Below are positions 55,686 through 64,000 of a stretch of DNA of 64,000 nt, in pieces. The number at the start of each line of letters is the position of its first letter. Positions within the stretch are counted from its first letter, which is position 1. A program made the position numbers and the translations under genes. The stretch is from Flagellimonas lutimaris (lineage in GTDB: Bacteria; Bacteroidota; Bacteroidia; Flavobacteriales; Flavobacteriaceae): the NCBI RefSeq assembly GCF_003581615.1, contig NZ_QXFH01000070.1:959215-1023214 (forward strand), in the 5' to 3' direction. The notes under the pieces are model-generated. The model saw nothing but the letters and a program-made list of their open reading frames with translations. It had not been told where the DNA came from and did not search any database.

Positions 55686-56585
55686 TTATCCGTTTAGAGC
55701 AACGACTTCCTTGATTTTTTCGCCCATCATGTTTTTAAGCATGGTTTCTATACCATTTTTAAGGGTAAAGGTGGACGATGGACAGCCACTACAGGCTCCT
55801 TGAAGAATAACGCTTACAGTTCCGCTTTCCTCTTCATAAGATTGAAATAGAATGTTTCCTCCATCTCCGGCAACGGCTGGTTTTACATATTCTTCCAAAA
55901 TGTCAATAATCTGAAGCGATGTGTCATCGTAATCCGTGCCAGTGGTTTTCTGCTCAACAGTTTCTTTGCTTTTTTGTATGGCTTCCGCTGTCACTACATC
56001 TTTCCCGTCAGCCAAATAATCTCTGATGAATTCACGCAATTGCATGTTGATCTCTTCCCAATCAGCAACCTCGTATTTGGTAACGGAAACATAGTTTTCG
56101 TCCATAAAAACCTCTTTTACAAAAGGTAGGTGAAAGAGTTCAATAGCTAAAGGAGAGTCCTTGGCTTCATCAATATTTTTGAACTCATAGGTGTTGGGAA
56201 CGATTTTTTTGTTCGAAACGAATTTCATTACCGCAGGATTGGGAGTCACCTCTGCATATACCGTAATGGGTTGCTTCTTTTTAATGTCGGTCTCATTTAC
56301 AATCGGTTCCCCAGCGTTGAGGTATTCGACCAGTTGCTGGGCGACCTCGTCTTTTACATCGTCCCATTCCACAATGTCAAAACGTTCCAAAGCCACAAAA
56401 TTACTGGCAATATAAACGGTTTTGACAAAGGGCAGATAAAAAAGTTGTTGTGCCAAAGGGGATTCTTTGGCCTCATCTATATTTTTATATTCGTAGTTGC
56501 CTTTGACCAAAAAATGGTTGGTCTCGAACTTAATGATCTTGGTGTTGTTGGTGGGAACAACCGTAATATGGAACTCTTTCATCAT
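55686..56585 (-). CDS. NifU/Nfu-type iron-sulfur scaffold with duplicated N-domain
   Basis: Nfu-type proteins carry Fe-S clusters to target enzymes. The 299-residue protein has two related N-terminal domains (about 1-95 and 100-195), each with YKNIDEAK/FKNIDEAK and LPFVKTVY/LPFVKEVF and an EWDD/DWEE helix. The C-terminal NifU domain (about 220-299) holds the cluster Cys pair C265-C268 (GACSGCPSS). The single-copy N-domain is common; the tandem arrangement is of interest. A clear promoter precedes it. Confidence 0.93.
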   Translation of the reverse strand: MMKEFHITVVPTNNTKIIKFETNHFLVKGNYEYKNIDEAKESPLAQQLFYLPFVKTVYIASNFVALERFDIVEWDDVKDEVAQQLVEYLNAGEPIVNETDIKKKQPITVYAEVTPNPAVMKFVSNKKIVPNTYEFKNIDEAKDSPLAIELFHLPFVKEVFMDENYVSVTKYEVADWEEINMQLREFIRDYLADGKDVVTAEAIQKSKETVEQKTTGTDYDDTSLQIIDILEEYVKPAVAGDGGNILFQSYEEESGTVSVILQGACSGCPSSTFTLKNGIETMLKNMMGEKIKEVVALNG

Positions 56586-56598
56586 TGAATCTTTGCTG

Positions 56599-56630
56599 CA
56601 AAAATACCAATAGTTAAGATGCGTAGCAAA
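56599..56630 (-). promoter_or_regulatory. Promoter of the Nfu-type gene (minus strand)
   Basis: Read on the minus strand, TTTG (56630-56627), 20 bases and TATTTTTG (56606-56599) match the consensus. The ATG at 56585 is about 14 bases downstream of the box, so the leader is roughly 8 bases. Confidence 0.6.
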
Positions 56631-56707
56631 ATATTATAATAATGTATTGTGGTTTCCGTTATGTTATTGTTTTATTGTATTCAATAACCATTAGCCCCAA
56701 TCGTCAC

Positions 56708-57703
56708 ATGAGACGTATCTTAACCTCGATTATTATAACCTTGTTTTTTGGGTCCATGGCCAAGGCACAAGAAGGTATTCCAGTATACTTTGACTACTTG
56801 GCGGATAACTATTATTTGGTTTACCCGTCCATGGCAGGGATTTCGGAGGGCACCAAAATTCGTCTTACGGCTAGGAAACAATGGTTTAATGTGGACGAGG
56901 CACCAAGCTTGCAAACCTTGAACATTAATTCCAGGGTTGGTGAGCGTAGTGGAATAGGGGGCATACTTTTTAACGACTCCAACGGCTACCACTCACAAAC
57001 AGGATTTAAAGCAACCTATGCGCATCATTTGCAATTGGGAGGAGATTTTAGAACCCTTAATCAGTTGTCCTTTGGTTTGAGCGCAGGTGTCATTTTGAGC
57101 AGTTTGGATGAAAGTGAATTTGTATCGGTAATTCCTGATCCCGTGGTAACCGGAGTGAAAAACACCACAAGCTATTTTAATGTAGACCTTGGAGTATCTT
57201 ATAACTTATTTGAATTTTACGCCCATGCCGCCATTTTAAATGTTTTGGGCAGTGGCCGTGATTTATATACTGCTGCTGAGTTTGATAACTTAAGACGTTA
57301 TTTGTTTTCCGTAGGATACGTTTTTGGTAGAGAAACAAGAATAGAGCCTTCCATTTTGTTCCAGATGACGGATTTTACCAAAGAGAAAACAGTGGATTTG
57401 AATGCAAAAGTATATCGCGATGTGAGTTTTGGTACCGTTTGGGCCGGATTGTCATACCGACGTAGTTTTGACGGGGCACAATTTCAATCCAATGGCCAGT
57501 TTGGAGAACAACGATTACAGTTGTTTACTCCGATAATAGGGGTGAATGTGAATAGATTCTTGTTCTCTTATAACTATTCCTACCAATCAGGGGATATTCG
57601 TTTTGATAATGGCGGTTTTCATCAAATTACCTTGGGTTACGAATTTGGACAGAGTGATCAAGGTAAGCGCTACGATTGTTATTGCCCGGCGGCCAATAAT
57701 TAA
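56708..57703 (+). CDS. PorP/SprF-family outer-membrane protein
   Basis: PorP/SprF proteins are outer-membrane barrels linked to type IX secretion, often one per large secreted adhesin. The 331-residue protein (from ATG 56708) has a signal peptide (LTSIIITLFFGSMAKAQ), then GIPVYFDYLADNYYLVYPSMAG, the family's YNP-like start, and many amphipathic strands with FLFSYNYSYQSG and the terminal HQITLGYEF. The usual length is about 330. No adhesin gene is adjacent here. Confidence 0.88.
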   Translation: MRRILTSIIITLFFGSMAKAQEGIPVYFDYLADNYYLVYPSMAGISEGTKIRLTARKQWFNVDEAPSLQTLNINSRVGERSGIGGILFNDSNGYHSQTGFKATYAHHLQLGGDFRTLNQLSFGLSAGVILSSLDESEFVSVIPDPVVTGVKNTTSYFNVDLGVSYNLFEFYAHAAILNVLGSGRDLYTAAEFDNLRRYLFSVGYVFGRETRIEPSILFQMTDFTKEKTVDLNAKVYRDVSFGTVWAGLSYRRSFDGAQFQSNGQFGEQRLQLFTPIIGVNVNRFLFSYNYSYQSGDIRFDNGGFHQITLGYEFGQSDQGKRYDCYCPAANN

Positions 57704-57755
57704 AATGGCCCACCTTTAATGATGGACCATGTAGCATTAGCTGTTTAAAATAAAC

Positions 57756-58925
57756 CTAATCCCAAGTAAAGTTTTTCTTTGAAGCCTGGGTCTTTATGGC
57801 CGATAGCATGGCATTTTCAAGCTCTCCTGTTTCTTCTTTTTGATGCTCGGCAATGTAAACCTCGCGTTTGGCATTGAGTTCCTGTATCTTTTTTTGGATT
57901 TTTTGGCGCTCTGCTTTCTTTTCTTTTACGTAGACCTTGATCTCGTTTTCGGATTTCCCTTGAAGTTCCTCAGGTAGTTCTTTTTCCTTCAATTCTGAAA
58001 TAATGGATTCGTCGTCCTCTGCTGCATCCACCAAATCCCATTGAGAATTTTTATACAGTCTGGAGCTTTTGCTAACAGCACGTTTTACGACTACAACCTC
58101 TTCCAATTCAGCGGCATTGGCGTCTTGCATGGATTGAAGCGCTTTCTTTTGCCTTCCAATAGAACCATAAGAGATATAGGTGTTGTTCAATTTAGAATTT
58201 AATTGAATAATGATATCGTCATAAGGCGTGTTGATATGAACCACTTGCCTGTTGTGATCAATGGCCATGTACTCACCTCCGGTAAGCATAGCGCCTTTTT
58301 TCCACATGGTAGAGATGCCTTGGTCGTAATTGCCACAAAAAATGGTATTTACGATTACATCTTTTTCTTGTGCATTGGTGGCAGCATCTTTATAATCCAA
58401 TTTTCCTTGGGTAAAAGGTTCATTGCCTGCAATAAAAATCATTTTAAGGTCATCGGCATTTTTGCCCCAATCCAATTGTTTTAATGAAGTATGGATTACT
58501 TGTCCGCAATATTCTTCACCGCCATTGGTAGTCAAGGAAAAAAGTTTCTCGGAAATCTCATCCAAGTCATTACTGAAACCCAAAACCTGTCTAATATACC
58601 CTTCGTGTGATGAAAGGTTGTCGTTCCCGTACTCATAAAGTGCAATTTGAAGGGAAGGTCTAATATTGGTACCACATTTCGCATGGGTAAATTCATTTAC
58701 AATATCCCATAATTGTGTTTTGGCCTGATTGATGAGACCGTCCATACTGTTGCTTGTGTCCAAGAGCAAGGCGATTTTAACGTATTGCTCTGCTGGTTTC
58801 TTGCCGGCATAGGTGGTTGTTAATGTTGTTTTCTCTTTGGTGTGGGCCTTTAGGTTGCAACCATAGCTTGTTCCTGTTATAAATAATAGGAGCGCTGTAC
58901 CGAATATGTAATTCATATGTTTCAT
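57756..58925 (-). CDS. vWA-domain lipoprotein-like protein
   Basis: A 389-residue protein with a signal peptide ending in a possible lipobox (GTSYGC). Residues about 50-240 form a von Willebrand A domain: the metal site starts with DTSNS (DxSxS) in KIALLLDTSNSMDGLIN, with later Thr and Asp in TNGGEEYCG and IFIAGNEPFTQG. The C-terminal third is a charged coiled coil (LQGKSENEIKVYVKEKKAER). vWA domains bind partners through a metal ion; the partner here is unknown. Convergent with the PorP/SprF gene, divergent from the kinase. Confidence 0.82.
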   Translation of the reverse strand: MKHMNYIFGTALLLFITGTSYGCNLKAHTKEKTTLTTTYAGKKPAEQYVKIALLLDTSNSMDGLINQAKTQLWDIVNEFTHAKCGTNIRPSLQIALYEYGNDNLSSHEGYIRQVLGFSNDLDEISEKLFSLTTNGGEEYCGQVIHTSLKQLDWGKNADDLKMIFIAGNEPFTQGKLDYKDAATNAQEKDVIVNTIFCGNYDQGISTMWKKGAMLTGGEYMAIDHNRQVVHINTPYDDIIIQLNSKLNNTYISYGSIGRQKKALQSMQDANAAELEEVVVVKRAVSKSSRLYKNSQWDLVDAAEDDESIISELKEKELPEELQGKSENEIKVYVKEKKAERQKIQKKIQELNAKREVYIAEHQKEETGELENAMLSAIKTQASKKNFTWD

Positions 58926-59123
58926 GATGCAATAATTTTTAATGTTGAGGTAAATGTATCTGCAACTTTGATCAATAAAAACCTAGAATGAGCAACACGG
59001 TGCTTTAAATGAGTAACCTTGCCCGATTACTTCGTAAGGAGGTAAAATCATGCTGTTTTTCAAGGTGATTAGGCAACGTCCTATTTTTTAAAATGCTTGG
59101 GAAGCAGTATGTTTACCTAAGTT

Positions 59124-61340
59124 ATGATTCACAAGGCCTACATAATAGTATTGGTATTGATGACCTCCCTGAGCACATGGGCGCAGGTTGGAAATGCGCA
59201 AGGGCAAATGGAAATCAAGGGTTCCGTTAAGGGAAAGGAAAGCCATGTCCCCATTTCCGGGGTTCAGGTTTCTACCGATAAGGGACAATATACCAGAACC
59301 AACGGTCTAGGGGAATTCACCATTAAGGCGTCCATAGGTGATATGCTAATTGTTGAGGGGCCGGAACTGGAAACGGTGCGTTACCGAATCAAATCAGATG
59401 AAGATGTGGATGTATTGGTTGAAGGTTATGGTAGTTCCAGATCTGTCCAAAAGCAAAAGCGTGAAGCTTCCAGTTCAAGAAGTGCACTGATGGATCACCA
59501 GCGCTTTTTGGATTCGGCCAACTTTTATAAAAAAACGGATTTCGAGAAAAGCATTGATTTTATCGCCCGTTCCATGGAGCCTCTCGGAAGTACAGGAAAC
59601 AAGCGAGAACTGTCATCCTCGCTCCGAACCCTTGGTGAAATTTATATGTACCATGAACAGTATGATTTGGCTATCACCAATTTCAAGGATGCCCTGGCCG
59701 CTCAAGAATCCAACAGGACCAAATTGCTGTTGGGTACTGCGTATGTACGGAATGGCAATTATGAAAGCGGGATTTCCATTTTGGAGCCATTGGTTGAAGT
59801 AAAAAACATGGTGCCTTACCAACGAGTGGAACTTTACGAAACACTGGGCGACGCCAATAGAGTATTGTCGAATCTTAAAGAAGCACAACACTATTATCAA
59901 GAGGGGCTTTTTATCGCAGAAAAAAATCAGATATCTCCAAAGGAAATAGATTTAAGTTCTAAAATAGCTGATGCCTTTGCTAGTGAGGACCGAGTAATTG
60001 AGGCAGAAGGCTTTTATCAGAATTCATTGAACCTTTCCAAAAAAGTGGCGCCGGAAAGATTGATTCAGGAAAGTGAAAAGGTGGCGGATTTTTATAACCA
60101 AAAGAATCGCTATGACGATGAAATCCAACTGCGTAAAAAGAATTTGGACGAGTTGAAACAATTATCTAGAAATGCTGTGGCCTCGGCCAGGCAAGGCATT
60201 TCCACTAGGGATACGGTAACCTCACAGCGCATCAACTATAAAATAGCCAATGCCTATATCGCCCAGGATAAATTGGACGAGGCCATTCCTTACCTGGAAA
60301 AAAGTATTGTTGAGGCCGATAAAGACGATGATTTGGTGGTGCAAAAGGATGCGACCCGAAAATTATCCGAAGTGTATCGCAACAAGGGCGACTATACCAA
60401 AGCTTTGGAGTCCTACCAAGATTATGTGGCCGTGGTAGATAGTTTGTATGTGCGAAAAGAGCAAGAAATATCTAGAGCGGCCCGTTTTAATCGTGAGATT
60501 GCGAATACCCAAAACCGTATCTCAAGTTTGGAGCAGGAAAGAGAACTCAGCCAGAGTAAGTATAGTTTGGCGGTAACCGAACAGCAGCTGTACGAAGAGA
60601 CCAGTAAACGTCAAAAATGGATCATCTATTCGCTCATTTTTGGAATAGCATTGATGGCCCTAACTGCATTTCTTTATTATAGAAGTAACAAACAGCAAAA
60701 ACTGGCCAACAATCTTCTGGCATTGAAGTCGCTGCGTACTCAAATGAATCCTCATTTTATTTTTAATGCCCTCAATTCCGTAAACAATTATATCGCCAAA
60801 AGCGACGAGCGGAGTGCCAACCGTTTTTTGAGCGAGTTCTCGGTGTTGATGCGAAGCGTACTCGAGAATTCCGAAGAGGATTTTATACCGCTGGCCAAAG
60901 AATTGGAACTATTGGAGCTCTACGTGAAACTCGAACATTCCAGATTCTCCGACAAGTTTGATTATGAAATTGATGTGGACGGTAAAATCGATATTGATGC
61001 CTTCCAAATCCCACCGATGCTGCTGCAACCTTATATTGAAAATGCCATTTGGCACGGCCTGCGTTATAAAGAGGGAAAAGGATTTTTAAAAATAAAGGTC
61101 CGGCAAGTGACAAACGATATGCTTGAAATCTGTATTGAGGACAATGGTATTGGAAGGAAAAAGTCAGCTGAGTTAAAAACTACTAATCAGCGTAAACAAA
61201 AATCCAAGGGAATAGGCAATATTCAAAAGCGAATCCAAATCTTGAACGATATGTATAAGAATAGAGTGGAAGTATCCATTGCTGACCTAAAGGAGGACAA
61301 AACAGGAACCAAAGTATCCCTAAAACTTAAAAAACAATGA
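59124..61340 (+). CDS. LytS-type sensor histidine kinase with CarboxypepD-reg-like and TPR domains
   Basis: A 738-residue sensor. It has a signal peptide, a carboxypeptidase-regulatory-like domain (about 25-110, GVQVSTDKGQYTRTNGLGEF), TPR repeats and a coiled coil (about 130-490), one membrane segment (WIIYSLIFGIALMALTAFLY) and the His_kinase/HATPase part with QMNPHFIFNALNSV (H544) and IEDNGIGRKKS. It phosphorylates the LytTR regulator that overlaps its end. The ligand of the periplasmic part is unknown. Confidence 0.92.
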   Translation: MIHKAYIIVLVLMTSLSTWAQVGNAQGQMEIKGSVKGKESHVPISGVQVSTDKGQYTRTNGLGEFTIKASIGDMLIVEGPELETVRYRIKSDEDVDVLVEGYGSSRSVQKQKREASSSRSALMDHQRFLDSANFYKKTDFEKSIDFIARSMEPLGSTGNKRELSSSLRTLGEIYMYHEQYDLAITNFKDALAAQESNRTKLLLGTAYVRNGNYESGISILEPLVEVKNMVPYQRVELYETLGDANRVLSNLKEAQHYYQEGLFIAEKNQISPKEIDLSSKIADAFASEDRVIEAEGFYQNSLNLSKKVAPERLIQESEKVADFYNQKNRYDDEIQLRKKNLDELKQLSRNAVASARQGISTRDTVTSQRINYKIANAYIAQDKLDEAIPYLEKSIVEADKDDDLVVQKDATRKLSEVYRNKGDYTKALESYQDYVAVVDSLYVRKEQEISRAARFNREIANTQNRISSLEQERELSQSKYSLAVTEQQLYEETSKRQKWIIYSLIFGIALMALTAFLYYRSNKQQKLANNLLALKSLRTQMNPHFIFNALNSVNNYIAKSDERSANRFLSEFSVLMRSVLENSEEDFIPLAKELELLELYVKLEHSRFSDKFDYEIDVDGKIDIDAFQIPPMLLQPYIENAIWHGLRYKEGKGFLKIKVRQVTNDMLEICIEDNGIGRKKSAELKTTNQRKQKSKGIGNIQKRIQILNDMYKNRVEVSIADLKEDKTGTKVSLKLKKQ

Positions 61341-62071
61341 TGGAACTAAAAGCGGTCATTGTGGAAGATGAAGCCAATAGTCGGGAAATCCTTCGAAACT
61401 ATTTGGCGAAATATTGTGAAAACATCACCTTGCTTGGTGAAGGAGCAACCATTGAAGAGGGTTTGAAGGAAATCAAAAAGCATCAACCAGATTTGGTGCT
61501 TTTGGATGTGGAAATGCCTTTTGGCAATGCTTTTGACCTGTTGGATAAAATACCGGGCCGAACCTTCGAAACTATTTTTGTGACGGCTTATAATCAATAT
61601 GCGATGGATGCTTTGAACCATCATGCTGCCTATTATTTAATGAAACCCATCAATATTGATGAATTGATCAAAGCAGTGGATTATGTTCGGGCCATCAAAG
61701 AAAAAGAAAATGCTCTGGAAGGGCAAGTGCTCCAAGCCAGACATATGGGGGCAGAAGGAAAAATAACACTGCCCCAACAAGATGGTTTCCAAGTGTTGGA
61801 TGTATCGGATATCTATTTCTGCAAGGCAGATGACAACTACACAGAAATCTATCTGGAAAAGAAAAAAATAGTGGTAAGCAAGACCTTAAAATATTTTGAG
61901 GAGGTATTACAGCCCTATTCCTTTGCCCGTATCCATAAATCCTATTTGGTGAATGTAACCGAAGTGGTAAAGTATAAAAAAGGGAAGGGTGGCAGCGTGG
62001 TGCTGTCCAATGGCAAGGAACTTTCCGTTTCTGCTTCCAAAAAAGCCGATCTATTGTCGTATTTTCAATAA
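61337..62071 (+). CDS. LytTR-family response regulator
   Basis: A 244-residue regulator. The receiver domain (about 1-125) has the phospho-acceptor D57 in LVLLDVEMPFGNAFDLL, and the C-terminal LytTR DNA-binding domain (about 140-244) carries CKADDNYTEIYL and FARIHKSYLVNVTEV. The gene overlaps the kinase stop (ATGATGA), so translation is coupled. The pair should sense cell-surface or envelope conditions; the targets cannot be named from here. Confidence 0.93.
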   Translation: MMELKAVIVEDEANSREILRNYLAKYCENITLLGEGATIEEGLKEIKKHQPDLVLLDVEMPFGNAFDLLDKIPGRTFETIFVTAYNQYAMDALNHHAAYYLMKPINIDELIKAVDYVRAIKEKENALEGQVLQARHMGAEGKITLPQQDGFQVLDVSDIYFCKADDNYTEIYLEKKKIVVSKTLKYFEEVLQPYSFARIHKSYLVNVTEVVKYKKGKGGSVVLSNGKELSVSASKKADLLSYFQ

Positions 62072-62128
62072 ATTGTCACATTGACCAAGGTCGAGTGCGA
62101 TTTTACAAAAACCTCAAAATACATTAGA

Positions 62129-62644
62129 ATGATTATCAAACCCGTGAGGGGCAAAGCTCCACAAATAGGAAAAGATTGTTTTATTGCCGAAAATGCCACC
62201 ATCGTAGGCGAGGTGAGCATGGGCGACCAATGTAGTGTATGGTTTAACGCCGTGGTGCGTGGCGATGTCCATTTTATTAAAATGGGCAACAAGGTCAATG
62301 TACAGGACGGTGCGGTAATTCATGGTACTTATCAGAAGTCTCCGACTACTATTGGCAATAATGTTTCCATAGGTCATAATGCCATAGTGCATGGTTGCAC
62401 CCTAAAAGACAATGTATTGGTGGGTATGGGAAGCATTATTATGGATGGTTGTGTGGTGGAAAGCAACTCCATTATCGCTGCTGGAGCTGTGGTTACTACG
62501 GGAACCCATGTAGAGGCCGGGAGTATTTATGCCGGTATGCCCGCTAAGAAAATAAAGGACATCAGTCCCGAACTATCATCTGGGGAAATAGATAGGATTG
62601 CCAACAATTATGTGAAATATTCCAGTTGGTTCAAAGAAGAGTAA
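62129..62644 (+). CDS. Gamma carbonic anhydrase-like hexapeptide-repeat protein
   Basis: A 171-residue left-handed beta-helix protein of the gamma-CA/PaaY family (ATG 62129; an upstream TTG at 62081 is less likely). Hexapeptide turns are clear: VRGDVHFIKMGNKVNVQDGA, VSIGHNAIVHGCTL and VLVGMGSIIMDG. Potential zinc ligands are the His residues in VIHG, IGHNAIVHG. Many members have no proven carbonic anhydrase activity. It stands between the regulator gene and fabD. Confidence 0.9.
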   Translation: MIIKPVRGKAPQIGKDCFIAENATIVGEVSMGDQCSVWFNAVVRGDVHFIKMGNKVNVQDGAVIHGTYQKSPTTIGNNVSIGHNAIVHGCTLKDNVLVGMGSIIMDGCVVESNSIIAAGAVVTTGTHVEAGSIYAGMPAKKIKDISPELSSGEIDRIANNYVKYSSWFKEE

Positions 62645-62683
62645 TGGATTTGAGGTTGTGAGGAATTCAAATAATTTAATATT

Positions 62684-62739
62684 CCAACAATCCAACAATC
62701 CAACAATCCAACAATCCAACAATCCAACAATCCAACCAT
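62684..62739. repeat. Tandem 8-bp repeat, unit CCAACAAT
   Basis: Six perfect copies of CCAACAAT run from 62684 to 62731, followed by one variant copy (CCAACCAT) to 62739. The unit is not a multiple of three and lies just upstream of the fabD -7 box (62766). Copy-number change would alter the promoter's upstream spacing. It is too short and uniform for a CRISPR array. Confidence 0.9.
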
Positions 62740-62765
62740 CCAAAAAGCTATCGAAGAATATTCCC

Positions 62766-62773
62766 TATTTTTG
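62766..62773 (+). promoter_or_regulatory. -7 box of fabD
   Basis: TATTTTTG matches TAnnTTTG and lies 25 bases before the fabD ATG at 62799. No TTG is seen at the upstream distance; the tandem repeat lies there. Confidence 0.4.
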
Positions 62774-62798
62774 TCCCACTCAAAAAAACTCGACAATT

Positions 62799-63683
62799 AT
62801 GAACGCATATATTTTTCCAGGACAAGGAGCTCAATTTGTGGGTATGGGCTTGGACCTTTACGAAAACCATTCCGAAGCACAGGAACTTTTTGAAAGAGCC
62901 AATGAAATTCTTGGGTTTTCCATTACGGATATCATGTTCGAAGGAACCGCTGAAGATCTAAAGCAGACCAAGGTGACCCAGCCAGCTATCTTTTTACACT
63001 CTGTAATTTTGAGCAAGGTATTGGGAGATACGTTTAAACCAGACATGGTTGCTGGCCATTCTTTGGGTGAATTCTCTGCATTGGTTGCCAATGGAACCTT
63101 GAATTTTGAAGACGGTTTAAAATTGGTTTCACAACGTGCACTTGCTATGCAAAAGGCCTGTGAAATCCAGCCTAGCACTATGGCTGCCGTTTTAGGTCTG
63201 GAAGATGAGGTAGTTGAAAAAATCTGTGCTGAGGTTGAAGGTATTGTGGTTCCAGCGAACTATAACTGCCCAGGGCAATTGGTTATTTCTGGTGACGTTG
63301 ATGCTGTGAACATAGCCTGTGAAAAAATGAAGGAAGCCGGAGCCAGACGAGCATTGTTGTTGCCCGTAGGAGGAGCTTTCCATTCTCCATTAATGGAGCC
63401 TGCTCGTGAAGAATTGGCCGCGGCCATAGAATCCACGGAGTTTAAGACACCGAGTTGTCCCATATACCAAAATGTGACCACCACGGCGGTGTCCGATGCC
63501 GAGGAAATAAAAAAGAATTTGATCCTGCAATTGACCGCCCCCGTAAAGTGGACGCAAAGCGTACAGCAAATGGTAAAAGACGGGGCAACATCCTTTGTGG
63601 AAGTAGGGCCGGGCAAGGTGTTGCAAGGTTTGGTGAAAAAAATCCACCGCGAGGCCGAAACCAGTTCTGCTGTAGTTTCTTAA
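62799..63683 (+). CDS. fabD: Malonyl-CoA:ACP malonyltransferase
   Basis: FabD loads malonyl units onto acyl carrier protein for fatty acid synthesis. The 294-residue protein (ATG 62799) has the start AYIFPGQGAQFVGMG, the catalytic Ser S88 in GHSLGEFSA and the His H195 in GAFHSPLM. The frame is open upstream through the tandem repeat, but those residues are low-complexity and not part of the family. A terminator follows. Confidence 0.97.
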   Translation: MNAYIFPGQGAQFVGMGLDLYENHSEAQELFERANEILGFSITDIMFEGTAEDLKQTKVTQPAIFLHSVILSKVLGDTFKPDMVAGHSLGEFSALVANGTLNFEDGLKLVSQRALAMQKACEIQPSTMAAVLGLEDEVVEKICAEVEGIVVPANYNCPGQLVISGDVDAVNIACEKMKEAGARRALLLPVGGAFHSPLMEPAREELAAAIESTEFKTPSCPIYQNVTTTAVSDAEEIKKNLILQLTAPVKWTQSVQQMVKDGATSFVEVGPGKVLQGLVKKIHREAETSSAVVS

Positions 63684-63728
63684 AAAAGAAAAACAGTTTA
63701 TCCGAATAAATAGAGATTTAAACTAATT

Positions 63729-63753
63729 GGCAAGGAACTTCCTTGCCTTTTTT
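63729..63753 (+). terminator. Terminator of fabD
   Basis: GGCAAGGA (63729-63736), loop ACT and TCCTTGCC (63740-63747) form a perfect 8-bp stem, followed by six T. Confidence 0.85.
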
Positions 63754-63759
63754 GTAATA

Positions 63760-63792
63760 TTGGAGGCTCCCAAGTCACCTACTTTAGCTTTG
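63760..63792 (+). promoter_or_regulatory. Promoter of the last, truncated gene
   Basis: TTG at 63760-63762 and TAGCTTTG at 63785-63792, 22 bases apart, match the consensus. The next ATG is at 63826. Confidence 0.5.
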
Positions 63793-63825
63793 CGTTTAAC
63801 CCAACTGAAACTATTTATATTGGTG

Positions 63826-64000
63826 ATGTCGACCTTATTTAAAAATCCCTCAAATCGAACGCAGACCACTTCTGGTCGCGGAAACATTTTCTTTGTTCTT
63901 TTCTTTCTTTTTGGGATTGGATTAGGATTTGGGCAGGCCCCTTCGGGCTACAGTGTGACGATCGACCAGGACCCAATCGGCACGGGGAACGAGACATCGG
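63826..64000 (+). CDS. Secreted protein, 5' end only (cut by window edge)
   Basis: From the ATG at 63826 the frame stays open for 58 codons to the window end. After a charged start (KNPSNRTQTTSGRGN) comes a hydrophobic core (IFFVLFFLFGIGLGFGQ) as a signal peptide, then APSGYSVTIDQDPIGTGNE, the kind of opening seen in large surface proteins with repeated Ig-like domains in Flavobacteriia. It is likely a T9SS-exported adhesin or enzyme, but only the first residues are visible. Confidence 0.6.
   Translation, partial: MSTLFKNPSNRTQTTSGRGNIFFVLFFLFGIGLGFGQAPSGYSVTIDQDPIGTGNETS

Noticed and set aside
57706..57729. Terminator between the PorP/SprF and vWA genes
   Set aside because: The possible stem has two mismatches in nine pairs and no T-run, so it is too weak to list.
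62684..62739. CRISPR-like repeat
   Set aside because: The 8-base units have no spacers between them; it is a simple tandem repeat and no cas gene is near.
62658..62798. N-terminal extension of FabD
   Set aside because: The extra residues come from the tandem repeat (Gln/Asn/Pro-rich) and the fabD promoter box lies inside; FabD proteins start at the later ATG.

Overview
The window is chromosomal DNA of a marine-type member of the Bacteroidota, most likely family Flavobacteriaceae. The signs are the type IX secretion translocon gene sprA, a PorP/SprF protein, the alternative complex III operon actABCDEF, a SPOR protein next to it, low-to-middling G+C by eye, few Shine-Dalgarno sites, and repeated promoters of the Bacteroidota form TTG-N~20-TAnnTTTG. 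The gene order resembles Muricauda/Flagellimonas-type genomes, but that genus guess is from memory only. I see no tRNA, rRNA, insertion sequence, prophage or CRISPR array.

Layout. 1-849: 5' part of a secreted PA14-domain protein (minus strand, cut by the window edge). 1093-5747: rimP-nusA-infB with a leader hairpin and a shared terminator. 5746-6123: SPOR protein (minus). 6353-18178: a twelve-kilobase respiratory operon, actA-F followed by coxB and coxA. 18236-20153: GIN-domain protein and ruvB. 20386-22577: a three-gene sulfur-type cassette made of a TsdA-like dihaem cytochrome and two exported DsrE-like proteins. 22621-28014: queG, an SLC45-type transporter, maeB and ruvA. 28020-35123: sprA. 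35215-36829: gcvH, vanZ-like and tonB.

36913-42053 holds the rest of the oxidase set: ctaB, two subunit III genes, subunit IV, a Cys-less redoxin-like protein, Sco, a DUF420 protein and a small CxxC protein. With act-coxBA it gives a complete quinol-to-oxygen chain (ACIII plus an aa3-type oxidase with haem O/A and CuA assembly functions), split into two loci about 19 kb apart. 42086-51648 is a MacAB-TolC-like efflux region with four permeases, two adaptors, one ATPase and one TolC. Its two halves begin with near-matching two-box elements (TGTAAC-N17-GTCTTA) that look like targets of one ECF sigma factor.

51665-64000 is mixed: tsaB, an MscS channel, a DUF255 thioredoxin-like lipoprotein, dodecin, a NifU/Nfu-type scaffold, a PorP/SprF protein, a vWA protein, a LytS/LytTR two-component pair, a gamma carbonic anhydrase-like protein, an 8-bp tandem repeat, fabD, and the start of a secreted protein cut by the window end.

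The items most worth a second look are the TsdA-DsrE-DsrE cassette, the paired ECF-type promoters over the duplicated efflux blocks, the helix-hairpin-helix tail fused to ActC, the very short or absent leaders of several genes, and the rimP leader hairpin.
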